DNA from: JANLVI01 sp031363915
GTDB taxonomy: Bacteria; Vulcanimicrobiota; Vulcanimicrobiia; Vulcanimicrobiales; Vulcanimicrobiaceae
DNA: 64,000 bases
Assembly (NCBI GenBank): GCA_031363915.1
Contig: JANLVI010000002.1
Coordinates: forward strand, 1-64,000
Direction: 5' to 3'
Within the stretch, counting starts at the first letter, position 1. The number at the start of each line of letters is the position of its first letter. The notes below the pieces were generated by a model. It searched no databases. It saw only the letters and a program-made list of their open reading frames with translations, and was not told the DNA's origin. Position numbers and translations under genes: made by a program. This document shows, in pieces, positions 52,770 to 60,736 of the stretch.

Positions 52770-54281
52770 GTGACGACAACCGCCGCTCCCGCCCTTGTGA
52801 CAGTCCCTCATTTCATCGGCGGCGAACGCACGGCGGGGACCAGCACGCGACGCGGACCGGTCTTCAATCCGGCAACGGGAGCCGTCACAAAAGAAGTCGC
52901 GCTCGCGAATGCGAGCGACGTTGATGCCGCGGTGCAGTCTGCAGCGGCGGCGTTTCCGGCGTGGTCGGCGATGACGCCGCTGCGGCGCGCGCGCGTGATG
53001 TTCAAGTATAAGGCGCTGCTCGAAGAACATCTCGACGAGCTCGCGGCGCTGGTCACCGCCGAACATGGCAAGGTCATCTCAGATGCCAAAGGCGAGGTCA
53101 TTCGCGGCATCGAGGTCGTCGAGTTCGCGTGCGGCATCCCGCATCTGCTCAAAGGCGAGTTTTCCGAGAGCGTCGGCAACGGTATCGATAGCTGGTCGAT
53201 GCATCAGCCGCTCGGCGTTTGCGCCGGCATCACGCCGTTCAATTTTCCCACGATGGTGCCGATGTGGATGTTCCCCGTTGCGATTGCCTGCGGCAACACG
53301 TTCGTCCTCAAACCCTCCGATCGCGATCCCTCGGCGAGCCTACGGTTAGCGGAACTCTTCTACGAAGCGGGGCTCCCCAAAGGCGTGCTCAACGTCATCA
53401 ACGGCGATAAAGAAGCGGTCGACGCGCTCTTGCATCACCCCCAAGTCTCCGCAGTGAGCTTCGTCGGCTCGACGCCAATCGCAAGATACATCTACGAAAC
53501 TGCCGCGCACACTGGCAAGCGCGTTCAGGCGCTGGGCGGCGCGAAAAACCACGCGATCGTCCTTCCTGATGCGGACTTGGACATGGCCGTCGAAGGATTG
53601 ATCGGCGCGGCCTACGGTTCAGCCGGTGAACGCTGCATGGCGATCTCGGTCGCGGTTGCCGTCGGCGACGTCGCCGACACGCTCGTCAAGCGGCTGGCCG
53701 AGCGAGCGCGTACGCTTAAAGTCGGCAGCGGCATCGACGATCCGGAGATGGGTCCGCTCGTAACCGGAGCGCACCGCGACAAAGTCCGCGGCTACATCGA
53801 CCTCGGCGTTACCGAGGGTGCAACGCTCGTCGTCGACGGCCGCTCCTACAGCGTGCCCGGCCATGCCGAGGGTTTCTTCGTCGGCGGCACGCTCTTCGAT
53901 CACGTCACGGCGTCGATGAAAATTTATCAAGAAGAAATTTTTGGGCCCGTGCTCGTCGTCGTTCGCGTCCCCGATCTCACTGCCGCAATCGACCTCGTCA
54001 ACGCACATCAATTCGGCAACGGTGTTGCGCTCTTTACCACGAGCGGCGAGTCCGCGCGCGAATTCGCGCACCGGATTCACGTCGGCATGGTCGGGATCAA
54101 CGTGCCGATCCCCGTGCCCATGGCCTTCCACAGTTTCGGCGGATGGAAGGATTCGATCTTCGGCGATCACGCGGTGCACGGCCCCGACGGCGTGCATTTC
54201 TACACGCGCCTCAAGACGGTGACCTCGCGCTGGCCGCGGACGCAGTCCCGCGTGAGTTCGTTTGTGATGCCGACGCACTAA
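52770..54281 (+). CDS. mmsA: CoA-acylating methylmalonate-semialdehyde dehydrogenase
   Basis: This 503-residue aldehyde dehydrogenase oxidises (methyl)malonate semialdehyde to propionyl- or acetyl-CoA with CO2 release, in valine, beta-alanine and inositol breakdown. The MmsA-type motifs are HFIGGERTAGTSTRRGPVF at the N-terminus, GVCAGITPFNFPTMVPMWMF near residue 150, FVGSTPIARYIYETAA near 230, and the catalytic cysteine in GSAGERCMAISVAVAVG near 285. The C-terminus SFGGWKDSIFGDHAVHGPDG is typical. The GTG start is preceded by GGAGG at 7 nt. It is followed after 2 nt by the NUDIX gene. Confidence 0.93.
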   Translation: MTTTAAPALVTVPHFIGGERTAGTSTRRGPVFNPATGAVTKEVALANASDVDAAVQSAAAAFPAWSAMTPLRRARVMFKYKALLEEHLDELAALVTAEHGKVISDAKGEVIRGIEVVEFACGIPHLLKGEFSESVGNGIDSWSMHQPLGVCAGITPFNFPTMVPMWMFPVAIACGNTFVLKPSDRDPSASLRLAELFYEAGLPKGVLNVINGDKEAVDALLHHPQVSAVSFVGSTPIARYIYETAAHTGKRVQALGGAKNHAIVLPDADLDMAVEGLIGAAYGSAGERCMAISVAVAVGDVADTLVKRLAERARTLKVGSGIDDPEMGPLVTGAHRDKVRGYIDLGVTEGATLVVDGRSYSVPGHAEGFFVGGTLFDHVTASMKIYQEEIFGPVLVVVRVPDLTAAIDLVNAHQFGNGVALFTTSGESAREFAHRIHVGMVGINVPIPVPMAFHSFGGWKDSIFGDHAVHGPDGVHFYTRLKTVTSRWPRTQSRVSSFVMPTH

Positions 54282-54283
54282 GC

Positions 54284-54694
54284 GTGCTCGTCTCCGCGAT
54301 CGGCATCGCCATCGCCGTCGTTCGCGAAGGGACCGTGCTCTTCGGCCGGCGGATCGCCGCACACGGAAACGGACTCTTTCAACTGCCCGGCGGCAAACCC
54401 GACGCAGATGAAACATACGTCCAAACGGCGATCCGCGAGGTCTTCGAAGAAACGGGTCTCGTCATCGTGGACCCGGCCGAACTCGCGCGACAAGAGAACG
54501 ACTTTCCCGAAGTCGGCAAACGCTACACGACGATCTTCCACGGTGCGCGCTCGCCCGCGGGGACACCGGAAAATCGCGAACCCGACAAATGCGAAGGGTG
54601 GGCCTGGCATTCGCTCGACGCGCTGCCGGGCGAACTCTTCGCGATCGGGCAACCGACACTAGCAGCGATTCGCGCCTACGTGAAGCGGGCGTGA
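54284..54694 (+). CDS. NUDIX hydrolase
   Basis: This 136-residue protein has a complete Nudix box: GKPDADETYVQTAIREVFEE (from about residue 36, then TGL). The glutamates that bind Mg2+ are all present. It probably removes damaged or unwanted nucleoside triphosphates or related diphosphates (MutT/DCTPP type). The GTG start gives the first strand SVLVSAIGIAIAVVREG; the frame is open upstream but lies within mmsA. The stop overlaps the next start as GTGA. Substrate is not evident. Confidence 0.83.
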   Translation: MLVSAIGIAIAVVREGTVLFGRRIAAHGNGLFQLPGGKPDADETYVQTAIREVFEETGLVIVDPAELARQENDFPEVGKRYTTIFHGARSPAGTPENREPDKCEGWAWHSLDALPGELFAIGQPTLAAIRAYVKRA

Positions 54695-55299
54695 GCCGGA
54701 GGCGCGGACAGCGCTTCGATGCCGAGCACGGAGTGACGACCGAAGCGCTGATCTTCCTCGGCGATCTGGACCCCGATGCGGTCGGGCCGAGCATCGAATT
54801 CGCAACGCACTACGAGCCCACGCCGGTCGATGAATTCGAACGATTGCTCGCGCACAGCGCGCTTGCGACCGAACGCGCGACGTTCGTCGATATCGGCTCG
54901 GGTATGGGCCGCGTCGCGCTGCTCGCGATGCGTTACCCCTTCAAGCAAATCGTCGGCGTAGAGATCTCACCCGCACTCCACGAAATTGCCGTGGAAAACC
55001 TCGCGCGCTACCGCACCAACACACGTGCCTGCAAGGACGTGCGCTTCGTGCGCGCCGATGCAGCCGCGTTCGCGCCGCCAAAAGGCGACCTCGTCGTCTA
55101 CCTCTACAATCCGTTTCAAGCGCCGATCCTGGCGGCTGTTTTGGAACGGCTTCTGGCCGAGCCTCGCGAGATCGTTATCCTCTATCACACCGCTCTCGAA
55201 CGCGCGACGATCGATGCGACCGGCGCCTTCGACCTCGTCGCCGATCTGTTCTTCGGCGTCGTCTACCGGCGAAAGGCCGCGGACCGCACCTCCCCGTAA
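54691..55299 (+). CDS. SAM-dependent methyltransferase (class I)
   Basis: This 202-residue protein has the class I methyltransferase core: motif I TFVDIGSGMGRVALLAM near residue 70, the acidic loop IVGVEISPALHEIAVENL near 92, and motif II/III with VRFVRADAAAFAPPKGD then LVVYLYNPFQAP near 128. The YNPF tetrad recalls the NPPF/NPPY motifs of amino- or N-methyltransferases. The GTG start overlaps the NUDIX stop. Target unknown; it may be a small molecule or protein side chain. Confidence 0.75.
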   Translation: MSRRRGQRFDAEHGVTTEALIFLGDLDPDAVGPSIEFATHYEPTPVDEFERLLAHSALATERATFVDIGSGMGRVALLAMRYPFKQIVGVEISPALHEIAVENLARYRTNTRACKDVRFVRADAAAFAPPKGDLVVYLYNPFQAPILAAVLERLLAEPREIVILYHTALERATIDATGAFDLVADLFFGVVYRRKAADRTSP

Positions 55300-55308
55300 G
55301 GCAACGGC

Positions 55309-56052
55309 GTGTACGCAGTTATCACCGCGGGCGGCCGTGTCGATCCCGCCTTCGCAGCCGCCATCGGCATCGAGGTCAAGGCACTCGCGCCGCTCGGTCA
55401 ACGACTGCTCATCGACGCCGCAATCGACGCGGCGCGCGCGATCGGCGTCAAGGGCGTTGCCGTCGTCGGCGGCGAGCGCGTGCGCGCGCACTGCGGCAAT
55501 CGTGTCGACCGCTTCATCGATGCCGCAGAAGACGGTGTCGAAAATATCCGTCGGGCGCTCGCCGCGTTTGAATTCGACCGCCTCGTGTATCTCACGAGCG
55601 ACCTGCCGTTCATCACCGGGGACGATCTTGCAGCGTTCGTGCACGCATCGGCAGAGGCACAGCTGACGATGCCGCTCGCCGATGCCAAAGCGTACGAGCG
55701 CGCCTATCCATTCGCGCCGGTCCACACGATGTCGCTCGGCGGCGAACGTTTCGCGAATGGCAGCGTCTTTGCGATCGACCGAGCGGCGCTCGCGCCGCTC
55801 GAAACGCTCGCCGGCGAATTCTTTACCGCACGCAAGAGCCTTCCCAAACTTGCCGTGCTGCTCGGACCGGCACTCGTGCTGCGGTTCCTTACGCGGCAGT
55901 TGCGTATTCGCGATATCGAAGGTCGTGCGCGCGCCCTCTTCGGTCTCGATGCGCGCGCGATACGCGGCAGCGCGCCCAGCCTCTGTTACGACATCGACTC
56001 GATCGCTGAGTGGAAGTATGCCGAGCAGCTCTGCCGCAATTCCTATGCCTGA
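55309..56052 (+). CDS. MobA-like nucleotidyltransferase
   Basis: This 247-residue protein belongs to the GT-A-fold NTP transferases (MobA/IspD/CofC type). It opens YAVITAGGRVDPAFAAAIG, a variation on the LAGGxSxRxGxxK motif, with KALAPLGQRLLIDAAID, and the metal-binding aspartate is in LVYLTSDLPFITGDDLAAF near residue 95. The basic signature in the first loop is atypical (no R-x-G-x-x-K), so the nucleotide and acceptor cannot be named. GTG start, 9 bp after the methyltransferase gene, and the 3' end overlaps the MFS gene start. Confidence 0.7.
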   Translation: MYAVITAGGRVDPAFAAAIGIEVKALAPLGQRLLIDAAIDAARAIGVKGVAVVGGERVRAHCGNRVDRFIDAAEDGVENIRRALAAFEFDRLVYLTSDLPFITGDDLAAFVHASAEAQLTMPLADAKAYERAYPFAPVHTMSLGGERFANGSVFAIDRAALAPLETLAGEFFTARKSLPKLAVLLGPALVLRFLTRQLRIRDIEGRARALFGLDARAIRGSAPSLCYDIDSIAEWKYAEQLCRNSYA

Positions 56053-57241
56053 GGTTCGTCCGCGGCCCACGCCTCTTGCCGCCTTATGGTTCGGCCTGCA
56101 ATTCGTCTGGGGTGCACTGCTTGCGGTTTCGCTCCAGTCGCGAAGCGCGGCGCTTGCACCGCAGTCGGCGGTGTGGGCCTACGCGCTGATTGCTGCGATC
56201 GGGGCCTTGGTCGCAACGCTGGTGCAGCTCGTCGTCGGCCCGCTCTCGGATCGCAGCCGTGCACGCGCGGGCACACGCGTCGCGTTCTATCGGACCGGCG
56301 TCGTGTTGGCGGTTCCAGCGATCGTATGGTTCTATCTCGCGCCCGACTACACGAATCTCGTCGCGGCGTTTTTTCTCGTCCAGTTTGCGATGAACGTCGC
56401 GACGGGACCCTATCAGGCCGTCATTCCGGATTACCTCGCGCCCGATGAAGCGGGTGCAGCCTCCTCGCGCATGAGCGTCTTCCAATCGCTTGGCAATGCG
56501 GGCGGTTTGCTCGCTGCGGGATTCATCGCCGATCTTCGCGTGGTTGCCGCCGTGCTTGTCGCGATGTTGCTCGGTTCGTATGCGATCACGGCGCGTCACA
56601 TCGCGCGCTTGCGGCCGCACCCGGTTCGCAGCGTTCGCGTCCGCATCGACGCGCCGTTCCGAACGCTGCTCGCCAGCCGTGGTGCAATCAATCTGGGATT
56701 TTACACGCTGCTCGGTTTTTTGTTCTTCTACGTCAAGCAAAGCTTGAACGTTGCCGACGTACGTACGCAGACCGCGCTGCTCTTTCTCACCTTTACACTG
56801 TGCGGCGTCGCGGGCGCGCTGATCGCCGCCCGGCCGGCCGACCGTTTCGATAAACGCGGCGTCGTGATCGTTGCCAATGGGCTAGTCGCGATTGCACTCA
56901 TCACGCTCGCACTCACCGGGTCGCTCGGCGTCGCTTACGTCGCCGCCGCAGTCGCGGGCGCTGCATGGGGAGCTTATTTTACAGCAGACTGGGCGCTTGC
57001 GTGCACCCTCCTTCCGCGCAATGCGATGGGTGCCGCAATGGGCGTGTGGAACGTCGCGAGCGCCGCGCCGCAGATCGTCGCCCCGCTCCTCGCCGCACCG
57101 CTCGTCGAAAAATTCAACGCGCGCAGCGCCGGTAGCGGACCGCGCGCCGCGATCGTCCTCGCAATCGTCGAATTTACGATTGGGGCCTTATGGCTCTACC
57201 GACTTCCACCCGCGGCTGGCGCGGGCGAACGCGCCGCGTGA
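56045..57241 (+). CDS. MFS transporter
   Basis: This 398-residue permease shows about 12 hydrophobic segments. The loop between helices 2 and 3 has GPLSDRSRARAGTRVAFYR near residue 65, the classic MFS loop motif with D-R/K-x-G-R-R variation. Helix pattern and the central loop (LRPHPVRSVRVRIDAPF) divide two halves of six. Sugar-cation-type features such as FYVKQSLNVAD are seen but substrate cannot be predicted. The ATG overlaps the last bases of the nucleotidyltransferase gene; a second ATG 27 bp upstream in frame is possible. Confidence 0.82.
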   Translation: MPEVRPRPTPLAALWFGLQFVWGALLAVSLQSRSAALAPQSAVWAYALIAAIGALVATLVQLVVGPLSDRSRARAGTRVAFYRTGVVLAVPAIVWFYLAPDYTNLVAAFFLVQFAMNVATGPYQAVIPDYLAPDEAGAASSRMSVFQSLGNAGGLLAAGFIADLRVVAAVLVAMLLGSYAITARHIARLRPHPVRSVRVRIDAPFRTLLASRGAINLGFYTLLGFLFFYVKQSLNVADVRTQTALLFLTFTLCGVAGALIAARPADRFDKRGVVIVANGLVAIALITLALTGSLGVAYVAAAVAGAAWGAYFTADWALACTLLPRNAMGAAMGVWNVASAAPQIVAPLLAAPLVEKFNARSAGSGPRAAIVLAIVEFTIGALWLYRLPPAAGAGERAA

Positions 57242-57269
57242 AGCGAAGCTTGTAAGCCGGAGGTTAACC

Positions 57270-58061
57270 ATGACTGCACGCCGCCCGCTCGCCGCCGCCG
57301 GAACGATCCTCGCGCTTATCGCGCTCGGGCCGATCGCGCGCGCGAACAACGATACAGTGCTGACACGCGTGAGGGGCACCGTTGCGATCCAACGCAACGG
57401 GACCTCCGGTTTCAAATCGCTTGCGGGATCGCTTGGCGTGCGCGATGAGTCGATCGCGAAAACCGGCAAGAAATCTGCGGCGCTACTCGCTCTTGCCGAT
57501 TCATCAGAGATCGATCTTGGCGAGATCACGCAAGTGCGCGTGGGTTCGTTCGATCGGGACGCTGAGGTAGCCGGACGTACGATCGCCGTCGACGGCGGCG
57601 CAATCAAGTTCACGATCCGTCATCCGGCGGGCGCGCGCGCGAACTACCGCTTCGTGACGCCGACGGCACGGATCGCCGTGCGTGGGACGAGCGGCGTCCT
57701 CATCGTCACACCCTCGAAGACCACCCTGATTTGTCTTGATTGCGGATCCGACGATCTGGTCGCAACGCATGACGGGACAGACGAATCTCTCCACACGGGT
57801 GAAGTGATGCAGATCGTCGGTCTGCCGGGCTCGCAATCCGTCATCAAACTCCCACTCACAGGCTTCGTCGATCCCGCACTGGTGCAATTCCTCGGCACCA
57901 CCTACGCGAAGGCCATGGCGCAAGCGATGCCCGCGATCAAGGCGGCGATGAAACCCCGCGCCACACCCAATCCTTGCGCGAGCGGTGCGAGCAACCGCAT
58001 CTCGAGTGACACCGCAACCGTGACGTTCGATACCGTCCGGACCAAGACGAACTGTAGATAA
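57270..58061 (+). CDS. exported FecR-domain protein
   Basis: This 263-residue protein has a signal peptide (MTARRPLAAAGTILALIAL, cut near ARA), then a FecR-like beta domain (residues about 30-140): VRGTVAIQRNGTSGFKSLA, KSAALLALADSSEIDLGEIT, VDGGAIKFTIRH and FVTPTARIAVRGTSGVL. No sigma factor gene adjoins, so it is probably one of the periplasmic FecR-domain proteins not tied to an ECF sigma. Cysteine pairs CLDCGSDD and CASGAS...NCR may form disulfides. GGAGG lies 6 nt before the ATG. Confidence 0.8.
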   Translation: MTARRPLAAAGTILALIALGPIARANNDTVLTRVRGTVAIQRNGTSGFKSLAGSLGVRDESIAKTGKKSAALLALADSSEIDLGEITQVRVGSFDRDAEVAGRTIAVDGGAIKFTIRHPAGARANYRFVTPTARIAVRGTSGVLIVTPSKTTLICLDCGSDDLVATHDGTDESLHTGEVMQIVGLPGSQSVIKLPLTGFVDPALVQFLGTTYAKAMAQAMPAIKAAMKPRATPNPCASGASNRISSDTATVTFDTVRTKTNCR

Positions 58062-58090
58062 AAAAAGACGCGCGCCTTGCGGCACGCGTC
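58060..58090 (-). terminator. strong intrinsic terminator of the lipoprotein operon
   Basis: On the minus strand GACGCGTGCC-GCAA-GGCGCGCGTC forms a 10-bp stem (one T-G wobble pair) with a GCAA tetraloop, followed by seven T residues (58066-58060). It lies 22 bp after the stop of the GDSL lipoprotein gene. The T-run overlaps the stop codon of the FecR gene on the other strand. Confidence 0.85.
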
Positions 58091-58112
58091 AGGTTCTGAT
58101 ACGACGTCCTCG

Positions 58113-59540
58113 CTAGTGCGGCGCGTAGATATCCGTCGCGTAGATCGCCGCAACATTCACGTCCGGCGTCGAAGTTCCGAACGCTTTGTTCATCGTATCG
58201 ATGAAGATGTTGGCGATCGTTGCGTAGCCGGTGTTCGAGGGGTGGATGCCGTCGAGACTATAGAAACCGCCGCCATACTGGAAATTACAGCACTTGGGCG
58301 GATTGATCGGGATCCCGCCCGCCATGTATGCGGTCTTGACGAACCCGTGCACGTCGACGAGCGTTGCACCTGTCGATGATGCGGCCGCGGCGATCGCTGC
58401 GTTGTACGCGTCGTTGAGCGCCTGCGTCTGCGCAGCGAGTGCATCGGGGACATAGTCACCCGCCGGTGCGAGTGTAAACGGCTGACCCATTGCGAGTGCC
58501 CCGAGGATGTTGGAGAGTCCGGAGATCGTGATGTAGCCGCCGGGTCCGACGCCGTATTGTGTTTGTAGTCCGGCGACAACTTGCGCGGCCGTTCCCGCCG
58601 CGACCGCTGCGGGAAGTCCGGCACCGACGAGTCGTTGCGTGATGACCGGGCCGATGAACGGTTGCGGCAAGAATGTCGCCGCAGTCAACACGTCCACGAG
58701 GTTGGCGATTGCGACTTTCGATCCGGCGGCGTTGAGCTGTCGAATCATCGACGTCGCATCGGCGCCCATCGACGCAGGATCCGTCGGGATGATGGCACCG
58801 CCCGTGAACACGAACTTGAGCAAGTCGTTCGAACCGAGCCACACGGTGGTAATCGTCGGCTTGAGCGCGATTGCCGCCTGGAGTTGCGTGACGTTCGGTC
58901 CGAAGTTCGAGAGGATCGGTAATATGTTGTCGGATTCCGGGAAGACGACGCCTGAGAGCGCACCGATCGGTCCGGGCGGCGCCACGCAAGGCGTCGTCGG
59001 CTGGATTTGAAAGAGCCCTTCGTGGAACGTTTCCCCGGGGACGGCGACGTCGAACGGCGTCGTACCGGGATTGAGTCGCGTGCTCAGCGCGGTCGATGAC
59101 GAGAACGCGAGCGCGTTTTGCGACCCGCACCTCGTCGTTATCGACGTGAGTCCGCCGCTCGCGGTCGGCACGAGAATTTGCCCGATGCCCGGCGGCGCGA
59201 TCAGCGGCAACGGCGAGATCGTCGGATTGCCGGGATCGGCACCCGCGTTCATCTGCGACCACAGCAGCGCCCAGAAACCATGCGGCTGCGTTGCTTGAAT
59301 GTAGGGGTAGGGCGAACCCGGGATCGGGTTGGGCGCGACGTCGGCACCCATGAGACCCTGCGATTGAACGCCGGCCGTGAGGCTATCGCCGATGCCGACG
59401 ATGCGGACCGTCGACTGCACGGTCGGCGGTAAAACGCGCGCCGGAGTGGAGGAACCGCCGCCGCTGCAGGCGCCGAGGGAGACCATCGCTGCGAAGGCGG
59501 CGAGTGCGCGTGCGCGCTGGATCATCGTTTGCTCCATCAT
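58113..59540 (-). CDS. SGNH/GDSL-family esterase lipoprotein
   Basis: This 475-residue protein has a lipoprotein signal: MEQTMIQRARALAAFAAM, then VSLGACSGGG with the lipobox LGAC. The GDSL blocks are present: block I IVGIGDSLTAGVQSQG near residue 45, block III VWLGSNDLLKF near 235, and block V DGIHPSNTGYATIANIF near 440, giving the catalytic Ser, Asn/Gly and Asp-His. Such enzymes hydrolyse lipid or polysaccharide esters at the cell surface or periplasm. The ATG overlaps the stop of the outer-membrane gene as ATGA, so the two are co-translated. The substrate is unknown. Confidence 0.85.
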   Translation of the reverse strand: MMEQTMIQRARALAAFAAMVSLGACSGGGSSTPARVLPPTVQSTVRIVGIGDSLTAGVQSQGLMGADVAPNPIPGSPYPYIQATQPHGFWALLWSQMNAGADPGNPTISPLPLIAPPGIGQILVPTASGGLTSITTRCGSQNALAFSSSTALSTRLNPGTTPFDVAVPGETFHEGLFQIQPTTPCVAPPGPIGALSGVVFPESDNILPILSNFGPNVTQLQAAIALKPTITTVWLGSNDLLKFVFTGGAIIPTDPASMGADATSMIRQLNAAGSKVAIANLVDVLTAATFLPQPFIGPVITQRLVGAGLPAAVAAGTAAQVVAGLQTQYGVGPGGYITISGLSNILGALAMGQPFTLAPAGDYVPDALAAQTQALNDAYNAAIAAAASSTGATLVDVHGFVKTAYMAGGIPINPPKCCNFQYGGGFYSLDGIHPSNTGYATIANIFIDTMNKAFGTSTPDVNVAAIYATDIYAPH

Positions 59541-60649
59541 AACGGAATCACCGACGGCGTTCCGATGCCGAATATTAGTTGAACTTGCGAGGATTTGAGA
59601 CCGCGAATCGTCGGCGCGACTTGGCTTGGCGCGCACGGGAGCTGCTGGCAAGTCAGCGCGGTGATGCCGTTCGGCGCGATGTTCGTCGGTTGACCGGCAC
59701 TCACGACAGCCTGGAAGAAAGCCGTCTTTCCGACTTTGTGCGAGAAGCCCGTGATGATCGTCGGGATATGCTCGGGAAATACGTCACCGGGCAAATAGTC
59801 GATCAGGCGCGAGGGTTCCAAGAAGAATGTCGTGCGATCGTTCGCACGATATTCGAGGTACGCAAGCTCGAAGAGCTGCATGTGATTGCCGGCGGCATTC
59901 GCACCGTTGAGATTGACGTTCCACTGCGGCGCGAGCGTGAACGTGCCGAACATTTTTGAGGTCGAGAGAAATGGCAGCGTGAACGCAACGAGTTTGGTCT
60001 GTACGGTGCGCAGGCGAACGGTCTGCGGCAGACCGTTCGTTTCGATCAGCGTTTCGTCGCTATGTCCGCCGATCGTTCCGCGGCGTGCGATGTAGCCGGG
60101 CGAAACGATCAGCGGCAGCTTTCCGCCGATCAAAAAGAGATTTTGTAAGACGGCCGTGACGATCGAGTTCTTTACGACGACGTCGGTTGGGTTCTGCGAG
60201 AGGTCTTGCAGGGCGATGGGGGAGCTGAGGCCTTGCAGATACAGCGGCACGACGCCCTTGTCAAATCCTTCGGGATATTCTTGCAGCTGATAGTAACCGG
60301 CTTGGAGACGAATCTTCCGTGAGAAGCCGTAGCCGAACGAGGCATCGACGCCACCGGGCATCTTCGTGTTGTACCCGATGTTGCCGAGCGGATAGGCGAT
60401 CGAGCCGTCGAGCGTATAACTGAACCCGGTCGGGAGACCCGGCGTTTTGAGCGGTCGCTCCGGCGTACCGACGGGCACCGCCTGTGCGGTCTGCTTCGCC
60501 TGCATCGCCTCGCGAATCGCGCGGTTTGCCGGTTGGACGACTTGGGTTCGCATGGACTGGGCATCGATGAGATCGGCTCGCGCGGCGAGCGGACAAAAGA
60601 CGAGCGTGGCGGCTGCAAGTGCAGCCGACGTTCGACGCAGAATTCTCAA
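59537..60649 (-). CDS. putative outer-membrane beta-barrel protein
   Basis: This 370-residue exported protein has a signal peptide (MRILRRTSAALAAATLVF then PLAARA) and, after an alanine/glutamine-rich linker, many alternating hydrophobic strands with aromatic girdle residues: FSYTLDGSIAYPLGNIGYN, VDASFGYGFSRKIRLQAGYY, FGTFTLAPQWNVNLNG, YLEYRANDRTTFFLEPS and so on, ending VQLIFGIGTPSVIPL. The hydrophobic last strands fit a barrel. I do not recognise a Pfam family with certainty; it resembles small porin/MetA-pathway transporters in style. It is first in an operon with the GDSL lipoprotein, suggesting uptake of an ester-derived product. Confidence 0.55.
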   Translation of the reverse strand: MRILRRTSAALAAATLVFCPLAARADLIDAQSMRTQVVQPANRAIREAMQAKQTAQAVPVGTPERPLKTPGLPTGFSYTLDGSIAYPLGNIGYNTKMPGGVDASFGYGFSRKIRLQAGYYQLQEYPEGFDKGVVPLYLQGLSSPIALQDLSQNPTDVVVKNSIVTAVLQNLFLIGGKLPLIVSPGYIARRGTIGGHSDETLIETNGLPQTVRLRTVQTKLVAFTLPFLSTSKMFGTFTLAPQWNVNLNGANAAGNHMQLFELAYLEYRANDRTTFFLEPSRLIDYLPGDVFPEHIPTIITGFSHKVGKTAFFQAVVSAGQPTNIAPNGITALTCQQLPCAPSQVAPTIRGLKSSQVQLIFGIGTPSVIPL

Positions 60650-60736
60650 AATGAGACCACCCTTTCGGTGTTAAGCGCTTAGAGTTTCCCGCCGGACGAA
60701 AAGAATCTTTTTTCCGCAATCGAATAGGGTTTTCGA

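Noticed and set aside
54967..56070. Large minus-strand frame opposite the methyltransferase and nucleotidyltransferase genes
   Set aside because: Very rich in Arg, Glu and Ala with no family motif; plus-strand genes with overlapping starts explain the region.
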